Shown: positions 46,696-55,916 of the stretch, piece by piece
How the letters are laid out: the number at the start of each line of letters is the position of its first letter
Position numbering within the stretch: the stretch's first letter is position 1
Source: Nitrosococcus watsonii C-113
GTDB taxonomy: Bacteria > Pseudomonadota > Gammaproteobacteria > Nitrosococcales > Nitrosococcaceae
Direction of reading: 5' to 3'
Length of the DNA stretch: 64,000 nt
NCBI RefSeq assembly: GCF_000143085.1
Contig: NC_014315.1
Location: forward strand, 867,001-931,000
Program-made: the position numbers and the translations under genes
The notes under the pieces: model-generated
What the model saw: only the letters and a program-made list of their open reading frames with translations
What the model was told of the DNA's origin: nothing
Database searches by the model: none

Positions 46696-47541
46696 TTGCT
46701 ACCTAATTATGATAAAAAATTAATACGGAGAAAATTAGTAATCTGTCTATTTCAGGGTTACTCTTCAGGGACATTAGCAGCGTTAATTGAAGTAAGCTTT
46801 TCAGGGAACGCAGAGGATAGCGGGGGAAGCATTGATTTTCTTCCTGGTGAAACCTTTAGTGGGTCTTTTATCTTCGACACGGGGCTGGCGGAGATATCGG
46901 AGCCCAACTCCAATGCCGGCATCTTTCAAGAAATTGGGAACCCTCGCGACGGTCATAGCGGTCTAATTTCTGCCAATCTTACAACTTCCCGCGGATCTGT
47001 TAGCTTTGATCGTTCAGATGCGCCGCGATCACATGATTCGATAGGGCTCATAACTGAGCAGATACCATTGTCCACTTCTGCAGGGAAAATAGGACAAACT
47101 TTTTTAACGTGGGTAACTACTGGTAATCAATTCAGACCAAACAATTACTTTTCCGGTAGCATAGATGGTAACTCTTCACCGTTTGAGATAATTCTTACAC
47201 TGGACTCTATTGGTGATAAAGATATGTTTTTTTCCGATCCCCACCACTTGCTTTCACTCAGCCTTCCACCAGCTAACCCACCTGGCTTCCCAGGCGGTCT
47301 TCACCCACCTAAGTTTTCAGGCGGCCTGGTGTCCGTGAGGTTCCAGCAAGGTGGGGCTACGGGCTTGGCTTTTGGTAACACTGATCCATTCACTATAAGT
47401 CTTGTTGGTAACAATGGCGGGTCATCTGGTAATGGCGGAAGTGTCTCTATCCCCGAGCCCGGAACTTTTGCCTTGTTTTTCTTGGGTCTCGTTGGGTTAG
47501 GAGTTGCTGGCCGTAAGCGGACAACTTTATACCTGGATTAA
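46696..47541 (+). CDS. PEP-CTERM protein, start unclear
   Basis: Exported protein of up to 281 residues. The C-terminus has a complete PEP-CTERM sorting tag: VSIPEPGTFALFF, a hydrophobic helix and the basic stop AGRKR. It would be cut and anchored or released by an exosortase (none is in the window). The mature part is beta-rich with DFLPGETFSGSFIFDTGL. The N-terminus is a puzzle: TTG 46696 coincides with the predicted sigma-54 transcription start, so it cannot be well translated. CGGAG at 46726-46730 is followed by no standard start codon in this frame. The signal peptide looks scrambled, as if frameshifted. The gene may be damaged. Confidence 0.75.
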   Translation: MLPNYDKKLIRRKLVICLFQGYSSGTLAALIEVSFSGNAEDSGGSIDFLPGETFSGSFIFDTGLAEISEPNSNAGIFQEIGNPRDGHSGLISANLTTSRGSVSFDRSDAPRSHDSIGLITEQIPLSTSAGKIGQTFLTWVTTGNQFRPNNYFSGSIDGNSSPFEIILTLDSIGDKDMFFSDPHHLLSLSLPPANPPGFPGGLHPPKFSGGLVSVRFQQGGATGLAFGNTDPFTISLVGNNGGSSGNGGSVSIPEPGTFALFFLGLVGLGVAGRKRTTLYLD

Positions 47542-47988
47542 GAGTCAACTCAATCAATCCTCTTGCTAGCGTTCTCGGTCATGGCCTCTATTTTTGCTTC
47601 GGCCTTGCGACTGCTCCTGTTGGGATTGACGGAATTCTTCAATAAGCACCTTACGCCGGGCCTCACGCTTCACCGCTTGCGCCTCTGGTGAGGCGTGAGC
47701 TTCCCGGTTAAATTCCGGTTGGGTAGCAGATCGGCCTGGGGGACCTGGAGCCCTACATAGAAATCCAGAAGAAAAACCTGACGTTACCTGACTATCGCCC
47801 CTTAGCGCCTATTTCCGCACGAATGTACACAGTACCCTGTTTTTCGTGATCAGACTCAACAATGTTGTTTAGGTATTTCGCTTGCCGGTGTAGCGTATCT
47901 GATTAATTTTCTTTTTGACCATACAACATATCATATACTTAATTCTGGCCAACGCTTTTTTGCAGCAGAGCCTAAAAAAAAGAAGAGT
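47542..47988 (-). pseudogene. Transposase debris including IS6-type scrap
   Basis: The gap between the PEP-CTERM gene and the usp promoter holds decayed coding sequence on the minus strand. Around 47836-47900 it reads TLHRQAKYLNNIVESDH, close to the conserved block (RQVKYLNNIVEQDHR) of IS6-family transposases, and then runs into unrelated sequence. A second open stretch without a start (about 47745 to 47566) reads EAQAVKREARRKVLIEEF and more, coding-like but unassigned. Neither can be functional. Confidence 0.65.
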
Positions 47989-48016
47989 TTGACAATAATG
48001 AGGCCCTATTTATAAG
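47989..48016 (+). promoter_or_regulatory. Sigma-70 promoter of usp-prp genes
   Basis: TTGACA (47989-47994) and TATAAG (48011-48016) are 16 bases apart and stand 57 bases before the usp ATG. This is the best vegetative promoter I see upstream of the usp-prpBCD run. Confidence 0.6.
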
Positions 48017-48072
48017 GTTAGCCGGTAGAATAGTTACAGTTTAGCAGTTAATCAGGATAAGGAAGGAATGTT

Positions 48073-48522
48073 ATGAGTGCTGAGTTCAAAATTATTATTG
48101 TGCCTATAGATGGCTCCGAGAGTTCACAACGAGCAGCCCGCTTTGGGGACAGTCTCGCCCAGGCCACCGGCCGGAAAATGAGGTTTCTCTATATTTTTCC
48201 CGCTACTCCCAGCGAGATTGTGGGGATGTCTCAGCTATCCCGGGAGGATATCGAGCGTTCGAAGGAGGAATCCGCCCGTAGAGCCCTGGATAAGGCTCAC
48301 CAGGCTATCGGCGATGCCCAGCGGAAGACTGAGGAGCAAGTGCTTTTTGGCGATCCCGCCGAGGAAATCATCCGCTACATAGATTACCTAGGAGAGCAAT
48401 CCGAACAACCACTCGTGGTCATGGGCCGGCGGGGCTTGTCGCGTATTGAGTCGCTGCTGCTCGGCAGTGTCAGCGAGAAGGTCATCCGGTACGTCAACGC
48501 AGCGGTCACTATCGTTCAGTAA
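48073..48522 (+). CDS. Universal stress protein, UspA family
   Basis: A 149-residue cytoplasmic Usp protein. The opening strand is KIIIVPIDGSESSQRAARFG and the ATP-binding motif near the end is VMGRRGLSRIESLLLGSVSE, matching G-x2-G-x9-G-S. It therefore belongs to the ATP-binding branch. AGGAAGGA supports the start. It lies 63 bases before prpB in the same direction and behind a clear promoter, so it may be cotranscribed with the methylcitrate genes. Its role there is not known. Confidence 0.93.
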   Translation: MSAEFKIIIVPIDGSESSQRAARFGDSLAQATGRKMRFLYIFPATPSEIVGMSQLSREDIERSKEESARRALDKAHQAIGDAQRKTEEQVLFGDPAEEIIRYIDYLGEQSEQPLVVMGRRGLSRIESLLLGSVSEKVIRYVNAAVTIVQ

Positions 48523-48585
48523 TAAAGCGCGTAGTTCCCGATAAGCCTCGCGTATCCGGCAAAACCCTAGATATCGAGAAAATCT

Positions 48586-49476
48586 ATGACTGAAAACCGC
48601 AGCCCTGGCGCCCGCTTGCGGGCCGCCGCCGCAGTGGAGCGGCCCTTGCAAGTGGCGGGAGTCATCAACGCCTATGCCGCGTTGCTGGCTAAACGGGCAG
48701 GTTTCCGAGCGCTTTATCTTTCCGGAGCCGGGGTGGCCAATGCTTCCTTTGGCCTACCGGATTTGGGATTGACTACCCTGACCCAGGTCGCGGAAGAGGT
48801 TCGCCGTATCGTGGCGGTAACCGATTTGCCCCTGCTGGTGGATGGGGATACTGGCTGGGGGGACGGACTTATGGTGGCCCATGCCGTGGAAACTCTGAAC
48901 CGGGCTGGAGCCGCGGGCGTGCATTTGGAGGACCAGGAGCAGGGCAAGCGCTGCGGCCATCGGCCAGGTAAGACCCTGGTCAGTACCGAGGAAATGGTGG
49001 CCCGGGTGACGGCGGCAGTCAGGGGGCGCATAGAGGACCAGTTTGTGATCATGGCCCGCACCGATGCCTACGCCGTGGAAGGGCTAGAGGCCGCAATAGC
49101 GCGGGCGCGGCGCTATGTGGAGGCAGGGGCGGATATGATTTTCGCCGAAGCCTTGAGTTCCCTGGAGGAATACCGGCATTTTGCCCAGGCGGTGCAAGCG
49201 CCGGTGCTGGCCAATATGACCGAGTTTGGCCGGACCCCCTTATTGACCGTCCAGGAACTAGGCGAGGCGGGAGTCCGGCTAGTGCTCTATCCTCTAAGCG
49301 CTTTCCGGGCCATGAGTGCGGCGGCCTTGCAGGTTTACGAGACCCTGCGCCGGGAAGGGACTCAGCGGCGCTTAATCGAAGGGATGCAAACGCGGGAAGC
49401 GCTCTATGACATATTAGGTTACCATGAATATGAGCGCCAGCGAAATGTCCATCCGCCACAGAAGGAAAAGCCATGA
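48586..49476 (+). CDS. prpB: 2-methylisocitrate lyase
   Basis: Member of the isocitrate lyase/PEP mutase family, 296 residues, the length of PrpB. It splits 2-methylisocitrate into pyruvate and succinate, the last step of the methylcitrate cycle. Metal and catalytic motifs: LLVDGDTGWGDGLMVAH, then GVHLEDQEQGKRCGH with the catalytic Cys in KRCGH, and FVIMARTDAYAVEGLE. The stop overlaps the prpC start by four bases (ATGA), so the two are coupled. Neighbouring prpC and prpD make the assignment firm over other family members. Confidence 0.95.
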   Translation: MTENRSPGARLRAAAAVERPLQVAGVINAYAALLAKRAGFRALYLSGAGVANASFGLPDLGLTTLTQVAEEVRRIVAVTDLPLLVDGDTGWGDGLMVAHAVETLNRAGAAGVHLEDQEQGKRCGHRPGKTLVSTEEMVARVTAAVRGRIEDQFVIMARTDAYAVEGLEAAIARARRYVEAGADMIFAEALSSLEEYRHFAQAVQAPVLANMTEFGRTPLLTVQELGEAGVRLVLYPLSAFRAMSAAALQVYETLRREGTQRRLIEGMQTREALYDILGYHEYERQRNVHPPQKEKP

Positions 49477-50597
49477 ATTCAGAAAAAGGCAGTAGCGGTC
49501 TGGCTGGTGTTACCGCTGGCAAAACGGCTATCAGTACAGTCGGAAAAGAAGGCAAGGGATTGACCTATCGGGGCTATTCCATCGAGGCGCTAGCCGAGGG
49601 GGCCAGTTTTGAGGAGGTGGCCTATTTGCTGATTTATGGTCAACTGCCTAGCCGTGCTCAGCTAACAGAGTATCGGGAGCAGTTACAGTCCCTGCGTCGC
49701 TTGCCCGAAGGACTCAAGCCCGTGCTAGAAGCCCTGCCGGGCAATAGCCATCCCATGGATGTAATGCGCACGGGCTGTTCGGCCCTGGGTTGTCTCGAAC
49801 CTGAAATAGATCAGAATCAGCAGTGGGATATTGCTAATCGTTTGTTGGCCCTGTTTCCTTCCCTGCTGCTCTATTGGTATCAGTTTCACCATCAGGGTAT
49901 CCGGGTTGATACGGATACGAAGGAAGAATCCCTGGCGGGGCACTTTTTAAACCTGCTCCATGGGGAAACCCCGGAGGCCGTTTCCCGGCGAGTGTTGGAT
50001 ACCTCCCTTATTCTTTACGCTGAACATGAATTTGCGGCTTCCACCTTCGCCGCCCGGGTGACCGCTTCCACCCTCTCCGATTTTTATTCCGCGGTTACGG
50101 CGGCTATTGGCACCCTACGAGGGTCCTTGCACGGGGGCGCTAATGAGGCGGCGATGGTGCTTATCGAACGTTTCCAGGAGCCTGATGAGGCTGAGCAGGG
50201 GGTTCTGGCGGCGTTGGAAAACAAAGAAAAAATCATGGGCTTTGGCCATCGGGTATACAAAGACGCCGACCCCAGGAACGCCATTATCAAGGAGCGGTGC
50301 CGGCAACTGGCGGAACGGGCGGGGGACAGCCGCTTATTTCCCATCGCCGAGCGGATCGAGACCGTCATGAAGCGAGAAAAGGGGCTGTTTCCTAATCTGG
50401 ATTTTTATACTGCCCCGGCCTATCGCTTTCTGGGCATTCCCGTTCATCTTTATACGCCCCTCTTTGTCTGCTCGCGGGTGGCAGGTTGGGCCGCCCATAT
50501 CATGGAGCAACGGGCTGATAATCGCTTGATTCGTCCCATGGCTGAGTACAGGGGTCCCGAGCCACGGGATTTCGTGCCTATTGAGCAGCGTGACTAG
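49473..50597 (+). CDS. prpC: 2-methylcitrate synthase
   Basis: Citrate-synthase family enzyme of 374 residues that condenses propionyl-CoA with oxaloacetate. Active-site segments are present: [11 protein letters not shown] (His), [15 protein letters not shown] (His) and [18 protein letters not shown] (Asp). The N-terminus [20 protein letters not shown] is typical of the short PrpC type rather than the hexameric citrate synthase. The surrounding prpB and prpD confirm the methylcitrate role. Some such enzymes also make citrate, so minor citrate synthase activity is possible. Confidence 0.95.
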   Translation: MNSEKGSSGLAGVTAGKTAISTVGKEGKGLTYRGYSIEALAEGASFEEVAYLLIYGQLPSRAQLTEYREQLQSLRRLPEGLKPVLEALPGNSHPMDVMRTGCSALGCLEPEIDQNQQWDIANRLLALFPSLLLYWYQFHHQGIRVDTDTKEESLAGHFLNLLHGETPEAVSRRVLDTSLILYAEHEFAASTFAARVTASTLSDFYSAVTAAIGTLRGSLHGGANEAAMVLIERFQEPDEAEQGVLAALENKEKIMGFGHRVYKDADPRNAIIKERCRQLAERAGDSRLFPIAERIETVMKREKGLFPNLDFYTAPAYRFLGIPVHLYTPLFVCSRVAGWAAHIMEQRADNRLIRPMAEYRGPEPRDFVPIEQRD

Positions 50598-50608
50598 CAG
50601 ACTTTTCC

Positions 50609-52066
50609 ATGAGCAATGACAAACGTTCCGCCCAGGGGCCACCGCCGGATGAAGTACTAACGACTCTGGCGGATTATGTTCTCCAGGAAAAAATCGCTCA
50701 TCCCGAAGCTTATGAGACCGCCCATGACTGCTTAATGGACAGCCTCGGCTGCGCCTTGTTTGCCCTGGATAACCCCGCTTGCGTCCGCCTGCTTGGCCCT
50801 GTGGTTCCCGGCGCGATTTTCCCCGCGGGTGGTGCCCGGGTGCCGGGAACTGGCTATGTCCTCGATCCGGTCCAGGCCGCTTTCAATATCGGCGCCATGA
50901 TTCGCTGGCTGGATTTCAATGACACTTGGCTGGCCGCCGAATGGGGCCATCCCTCCGATAATTTGGGGGCTATTCTAGCCATTGCCGATTATCTCAGCCG
51001 TCAGCGGCGGCAAGAAGGCGCGCTACCGCTGTTGATGGACCAGGTGCTGACCGCATTGATCAAAGCCTATGAAATCCAGGGTGTCCTCGCCTTGGAAAAT
51101 GCCTTTAATCGGGTGGGACTGGATCATGTGGTGTTGGTGCGGGTGGCCAGCGCCGCCGTAGCGACCGCTTTATTAGGCGGTACTCAGGAGCGGGTTATCA
51201 ATGCTCTTTCCAATGCCTGGTTGGACGGCGGTCCCCTGCGGACTTACCGCCATGCCCCCAATACTGGCTCCCGCAAGAGTTGGGCCGCCGGGGACGCCAC
51301 CAGCCGGGGGCTGCGCCTGGCCCTGATGGCCTTGCAGGGGGAGATGGGCTACCTGTCTGCTTTGACGGCCCCTGGCTGGGGGTTTTATGAAGTGTTATTT
51401 AAAGGAAAACCTTTTGTTCTGACGCAGGCTTTGGGTAGCTATGTGGTCGAAAACATCCTCTTCAAGGTGGCCTATCCGGCGGAATTCCATGCCCAGACCG
51501 CCATCGAGGCGGCGATTTCACTCCATTCCCAGGTGATGTCCCGATTATCGGAGGTGGAGCGGATTGTCATTGAGACCCAGGAGCCGGCGGTGCGGATCAT
51601 TGACAAAACCGGCCCTCTCCATAATCCCGCGGACCGGGATCACTGCCTGCAATACATGGTAGCGGTAGCCTTGTTGGATGGGCAGATCACCATGAAGGAT
51701 TACGAGGATGAGCGGGCGGCCCGTGATTCCCGGATTGACGCCCTGCGGGAGAAGATGGAGGTGGTCGAGAAACGGGAATTTACCGAGGATTATCTAGATC
51801 CCGAAAAACGGGCGATTGCCAATGCGGTCCAAGTGTTTTTCAGCGATGGCAGCAGCACCCCTCGGGTGGAGGTAGCTTATCCTTTAGGCCACCGGCGGCG
51901 GCGTACCGAGGCGTTGTCCCTGCTGCGGGATAAATTCCAGCATAGCCTGGATGGCCGTTTTCCTCCAGAACGGTGCCAGAGGATTTTGGATCTTTTTGCT
52001 GATCGGGAGCGTTTGGCGGCCATGCCCGTGGATGAGTTTATGGAGTTGTTGATTAGCGCGGCCTGA
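50609..52066 (+). CDS. prpD: 2-methylcitrate dehydratase
   Basis: MmgE/PrpD family protein of 485 residues, the length of enteric PrpD. It dehydrates 2-methylcitrate to 2-methyl-cis-aconitate. Family stretches include [57 protein letters not shown] and [20 protein letters not shown]. It starts 11 bases after prpC with little visible ribosome site. With prpB and prpC it completes the cycle apart from the aconitase step, which a housekeeping aconitase (AcnB) can supply. No prpR regulator or prpE ligase is adjacent. A REP-like hairpin follows directly. Confidence 0.95.
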   Translation: MSNDKRSAQGPPPDEVLTTLADYVLQEKIAHPEAYETAHDCLMDSLGCALFALDNPACVRLLGPVVPGAIFPAGGARVPGTGYVLDPVQAAFNIGAMIRWLDFNDTWLAAEWGHPSDNLGAILAIADYLSRQRRQEGALPLLMDQVLTALIKAYEIQGVLALENAFNRVGLDHVVLVRVASAAVATALLGGTQERVINALSNAWLDGGPLRTYRHAPNTGSRKSWAAGDATSRGLRLALMALQGEMGYLSALTAPGWGFYEVLFKGKPFVLTQALGSYVVENILFKVAYPAEFHAQTAIEAAISLHSQVMSRLSEVERIVIETQEPAVRIIDKTGPLHNPADRDHCLQYMVAVALLDGQITMKDYEDERAARDSRIDALREKMEVVEKREFTEDYLDPEKRAIANAVQVFFSDGSSTPRVEVAYPLGHRRRRTEALSLLRDKFQHSLDGRFPPERCQRILDLFADRERLAAMPVDEFMELLISAA

Positions 52067-52071
52067 TTTTT

Positions 52072-52097
52072 GCCGGATACGCGGCGCTTAATCCGGC
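52072..52097. repeat. REP-like palindrome after prpD
   Basis: GCCGGAT (52072-52078) and ATCCGGC (52091-52097) flank GCGGCGC-type sequence, the shape of the repetitive extragenic palindromes common after gammaproteobacterial operons. It starts six bases after the prpD stop and may stabilise the 3' end of the message. Confidence 0.6.
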
Positions 52098-52169
52098 CTA
52101 CGTCCTTATTACAGACGCTTCCCATCTACTTTTTTTCGCCCCCTGCTCCAGGAGACACCCCCCGCCTAG

Positions 52170-52943
52170 TCAGAACCCAGGCGACTTAGAATTTGACGGG
52201 CCGAAGATAGGGCTGGCAACGAGGCCGGGGATTCGCGTTAATTCAAAGACTAGGCCGTAGCCATTCGGACTGCCTGGACTGGGGAGCTGGGCCCCCAACG
52301 ATAATTGCCAGTCCCGCCATACATTGGCGACAATGCCTATGGCGGAAACGCTCGAATTGTTCGTGCCGGAGAGATAGTCCGCCACAAAATTAAGCCTATT
52401 CTGGATGAGGGGGATTTCAGCGCCGAGCATATAGCCGATCCTATTACCATCGCCCAAATAATTCTGGTTGCCAGCATAGGCCCCAGCAAGATAGCGTCCA
52501 TACGCGCGCGACTCGGGCTCATACATTCCGACAAGCCAGTTGAAGCTAAGAAAATCGGTGGCATTTGTAGTGCTTACTCCAGCTTGGGCCCCTAGGCCAA
52601 CAGTGAATATATCAGAGAGCGAGAAGGTCTTTTGCCCGTTAACGAGCAGGCCAGCCTGATCCGCATTGCCCAATTCCGGGGGAGTCTCGCTAGGATAAAG
52701 CTGAAAATTGAAGAGGTTCATACCAAGCTCGAAATCGGGCGCCAGGCCATAGTCGATGGTCGTGTTCGATGTACCTAACGTGCCTGAAAGCAAAATATTC
52801 ACCTGCTGTTGGAGGAAGATTTCATGGCGTTTCGCCGTTTCCGGAATGGGGACATTGAAGAGATTTTGCTGCGCAAACCCCGAACTATGCCCGAGCAGCA
52901 CAACAGTGATAGCGGCGGTAATTATTTTCGCGATTAGCCTCAC
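52170..52943 (-). CDS. Exported barrel-like protein, unknown function
   Basis: A 257-residue exported protein starting at GTG 52943, with GGAG about twelve bases before it. Residues 1-24 are a signal peptide (ending SSGFAQ). The mature chain is built of amphipathic strands (HEIFLQQQVNILLSGTLG, TTIDYGLAPDFELGMNLFNF, RIGYMLGAEIPLIQNRLNFV) and looks like an outer-membrane barrel of roughly ten to twelve strands. It does not match a named porin that I can identify. It stands alone and is oriented opposite to the prp operon. Confidence 0.65.
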   Translation of the reverse strand: MRLIAKIITAAITVVLLGHSSGFAQQNLFNVPIPETAKRHEIFLQQQVNILLSGTLGTSNTTIDYGLAPDFELGMNLFNFQLYPSETPPELGNADQAGLLVNGQKTFSLSDIFTVGLGAQAGVSTTNATDFLSFNWLVGMYEPESRAYGRYLAGAYAGNQNYLGDGNRIGYMLGAEIPLIQNRLNFVADYLSGTNNSSVSAIGIVANVWRDWQLSLGAQLPSPGSPNGYGLVFELTRIPGLVASPIFGPSNSKSPGF

Positions 52944-53035
52944 TTACAGTTTTTCTCCATAGGTTGATGCCTTGTTGGCTTCGGCTTGATCGTTTCTTGC
53001 CGATTCGGTGGCTTGGCACTGCCGTGCGTGCGCAT

Positions 53036-53272
53036 CTAAGCAAAGGAGCCGGTGACGCTTACCAAACCTGTTGAGCCGATGCCGGTGCCGAAAAGTTCAT
53101 CAATAAGTGTTTGCGCGTTTTCCCCACCCGTACCAACAGTAGCGGTCGGATCAAATCCAATGATGGCCCCGTAGGAAACAGTAAGGGGTACAGCAAAGGA
53201 AGGTGCAGCAACTATGAGGGCTGAAAAAACTCCAAAAAAAGAAAAAATTATGTTGCGTATAGTGTAAGGCAT
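53036..53272 (-). pseudogene. Truncated exported protein, choice-of-anchor-like
   Basis: A 78-codon frame with a good ribosome site (GGAGAAAAATA) and a signal peptide (FFGVFSALIVAAPSFA). The mature part GGENAQTLIDELFGTGIGST and VSVTGSF resembles the start of choice-of-anchor L proteins, which normally continue for over 150 residues and end in a PEP-CTERM tag. Here a stop comes right after the first domain strand, and no continuing frame follows. It is probably the remnant of a longer secreted protein. A long direct repeat begins about 97 bases upstream. Confidence 0.6.
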
Positions 53273-53368
53273 TATTTTTCTCCATTATTAGCGCCGTAAG
53301 ATAATGGATAAATTATGGGACAGCGATAACTCTAAAGATTGTCCTGTTGCTTATCCAAGCGACGTGCA

Positions 53369-53905
53369 TTTGGTTGTAGCAGACCGCCTCGCGGTAACGT
53401 CTGAAAGTCTCGCTATTTGAATAAGTTAAGTCTGAGCATTAATAGCTTGCTAAATTCGGAAGCGAGGTAGAGGTAAAGGAGTTCTTGGGCATAATTCATG
53501 CCAAAGCTTAATAGAACTATCAATACCCATCATAATTTATTCCATAATCGACAACACTCCACGTAATTCTGGATTAAAAGTGTTAAATTTACGGACAAAT
53601 AGTTCGCCTAGCCAAGTACCTCAGAGCAACACCCCACCTCATAGCAGTGCTAGTCGTAAAAAATAAAATGACAAATCTGCTGTGGTAACGCCTAAGTGGC
53701 TGAATGTTTGACGCGAGCGTTTAGGTCAAGTGCGAAAAAAGCGCTAGCCTGGAGTTGAAAGGGCCATGCTATCCCGAATCCAGGAAAGTAGACCTGTTGT
53801 AATATAAGTGAGAACCAGAACCTGGGTGTTGAGCAGTGGATAAAATACCAGGTAGCCCGAAATGATTTTCTAATCGCCGGCTTCGCGATAGGCGGGATGC
53901 GCTGC
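53369..53905 (+). repeat. Long direct repeat, left copy
   Basis: About 540 bases that recur in the same orientation at 59645-60334. The central 138 bases (53604-53741) are identical between copies, whereas the flanking parts are only broadly similar (many substitutions and small gaps). No gene is seen within it. It lies upstream of a truncated exported-protein gene, and the right copy lies upstream of the DUF4331 gene. Confidence 0.85.
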
Positions 53906-54088
53906 CGCTTTCCCGCCCTGCTTGCTATTTTACTCTAGTGGGCAGAGTCAGGCAGACAAGCGCTTGAATAACAAACGAGCAGTGATCGGAAGATAAAGTT
54001 CGCTGGCGCTTCGTTTTTTTGCAGACATGCGACGCGGCCCCATACTGCTTGCTGTCAAGTGTCTATGTGGTACCAGTGTTGCTCACCG

Positions 54089-54134
54089 TAATTAATCCTG
54101 AGGTAAACTTCTGAGTTTACCTCAGGATTAATTA
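54089..54134. repeat. 21-bp-arm perfect palindrome
   Basis: TAATTAATCCTGAGGTAAACT (54089-54109) is mirrored exactly by its complement at 54114-54134 with a four-base centre TCTG. No T-tract follows, so it is not an ordinary terminator. It may be a protein-binding site, an old element junction or a hairpin in RNA. Confidence 0.85.
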
Positions 54135-54302
54135 TATAATTTATGCGGTGGTGCTTATACGGCCCTGTTGCAAACAGTAAAACAGATTGAAACCTATCTG
54201 TTAGGCGAGCATCGTTTACTCGGTCAATGAATAAGCAAAAGAGTAATTAGAGGATGTCATCTGCAATACCTTCATCATACTGCCTCCGCTGTATCTTTGC
54301 CT

Positions 54303-54586
54303 TGGAGTTTCGCCATGACTGATTTCAGTTTTGTTCCTACAAAACCTCATCCGTCTGGCAAATTCGCGCTTCACAGAGTGCCCTTAGCTGGCCACGGCTT
54401 AGCGCGCAAGGCTAAGAGTTGGATATCACCCTCCACGCGCATCACTTCCCCTCCTACCGAGGGTAGGTTGCGCTTGTGGCAACGGGAAAATGATAGCGCC
54501 CATTGATGGCAAAAGGCAAGTCACCTTGGCCCCCTGCCTGCTGCAGCCAGGTCGCGCTCGATGCGCCACTTCGTTTCGCACGCTCG
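54303..54586 (+). repeat. Dispersed repeat, copy 3
   Basis: About 284 bases matching 41678-41934 in reverse orientation and, for its first 50 bases, 6449-6498. It is the longest of the three copies, with about 30 extra bases (CCTGCTGCAGCCAGG region) before the CGATGCGCCACTTCG block. It has no clear protein product. Confidence 0.8.
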
Positions 54587-54671
54587 CTGGTCGGGGTCGT
54601 CGTGCGTCCCTGCACTCCTTAAATGTATTAGAATTCGTGGAATCATTGTCCACCCGTGAGGAGAATCAAGC

Positions 54672-55916
54672 ATGCAGTCCCCATTGGCTGATCGCCAGAC
54701 CCCGCCAGGAAATGCCATGGCATCAACCTCTGCTAAATTTTGGGGCGTGGGCTTGCTGGTTCTGGTCTGGTCGATGTCCCTGTGGGCCGGTCAGCCTTAC
54801 ATCCCCGCCGATGACGCAACAGTGGTAGAACGCCTGCCTGTTGGCCAGCTCCTTGAAGGGAAAAAACTGGCTGCCTTAAGGACCCGGCTGGCGGTCCGCC
54901 CCAATGACATTCGGGTTGCCTTAAAGTTAACCCGGAGTTATATCCAGTTGGGCCGAGCCGAGTCCGATCCCCGCTATTATGGCTACGCCCAAGCTGCTCT
55001 GACTCCTTGGTGGGAGCAGTCCAACCCACCGGTTCGGGTCCAGTTGCTGCGGGGCATTATCCGCCAGGCTCTGCACAACTTCGAGCCTGCCTTAGAGGAT
55101 CTGGAGGCCGTCCTAACCCGTCAGCCCCGCAATACCCAGGCTTGGCTGAGTCGCTCTGTGGTACTACTGGTCCAAGGACGGCCCCGCCAGGCTCTGGCAA
55201 GTTGCCTGAAGTTGATGCGGCTGGTCGATCTCCTGACAGTAGCAGCCTGTAGCGCCGCAGCTAGTGGCCAACTGGGACGGGGGGAGGCGGCCTACGATCT
55301 GTTGGAGCGGGCTCTGTCCCGTCCGGGAGACGATCCCACCACGCGCCAGTGGGCCTTGACGGTCCAGGGGGAATTGGCGCGCACCCTAGGCCAGGAGGAT
55401 GCCGCCGAAATGGCCTTCCAACAGGCGCTGGCTCTAGGAGTGAGAGATACCTACCTATTGGGGGCCTACGCTGATCTGCTGTTAAATCAGGATCGGCCCA
55501 GCGAAGTTTTAAATCTATTGAATGGGGAAACCCAGGCTGATGGTCTCCTGCTGCGCCTGGCTTTGGCCGAGGCCCGGCTGGATCACCCGTATTTAAGCCG
55601 CCATTTGGGCCTGATTGAAGATCGAATGGCCGCCGCCCGTCGCCGCGGTGATACACTCCATCTGCGGGAGGCCGCTCGGGCTACCCTCCATCTGTTCAAT
55701 AATCCGCAACGGGCTTTAGAACTGGCTCTGAAGAATTGGCAGAACCAACGCGAACCTCGGGACGCCCACCTGGTGCTAGAAGCAGCCCTGGCGGCTAGCC
55801 GGCCTGAGGCTGCCACCCCGGTGCTAGACTGGTTAGATGAAACGGGTCTGCAAGATCACACCCTAGCCCCCCTCCAACAACGCCTGCGGGAAATGAGCGA
55901 CCATGGCAAGTCGTAA
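54672..55916 (+). CDS. TPR-repeat exported protein
   Basis: A 414-residue protein with an N-terminal signal or anchor helix (FWGVGLLVLVWSMSLWAG) and a solenoid of tetratricopeptide-like repeats over the rest (for example RVALKLTRSYIQLGRAESDP, NFEPALEDLEAVLTRQPRNT and AEMAFQQALALGVRDTYLLG). ATG 54672 has GAGGAG nine bases before it. The last 14 bases overlap the HupE/UreJ gene, so the two are translated together. TPR proteins are scaffolds; here it probably holds a complex on the periplasmic side of the membrane. The specific family is not recognised. Confidence 0.85.
   Translation: MQSPLADRQTPPGNAMASTSAKFWGVGLLVLVWSMSLWAGQPYIPADDATVVERLPVGQLLEGKKLAALRTRLAVRPNDIRVALKLTRSYIQLGRAESDPRYYGYAQAALTPWWEQSNPPVRVQLLRGIIRQALHNFEPALEDLEAVLTRQPRNTQAWLSRSVVLLVQGRPRQALASCLKLMRLVDLLTVAACSAAASGQLGRGEAAYDLLERALSRPGDDPTTRQWALTVQGELARTLGQEDAAEMAFQQALALGVRDTYLLGAYADLLLNQDRPSEVLNLLNGETQADGLLLRLALAEARLDHPYLSRHLGLIEDRMAAARRRGDTLHLREAARATLHLFNNPQRALELALKNWQNQREPRDAHLVLEAALAASRPEAATPVLDWLDETGLQDHTLAPLQQRLREMSDHGKS

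Larger units (their letters stand above)
53906..54671. other. Gap with palindrome and dispersed repeat
   Basis: About 765 bases before the TPR gene. It holds a 46-base palindrome (54089-54134) and copy 3 of the dispersed repeat (54303-54586). I see no gene here: the open frames lie inside the repeat. GAGGAG at the right end serves the TPR gene. Confidence 0.5.
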
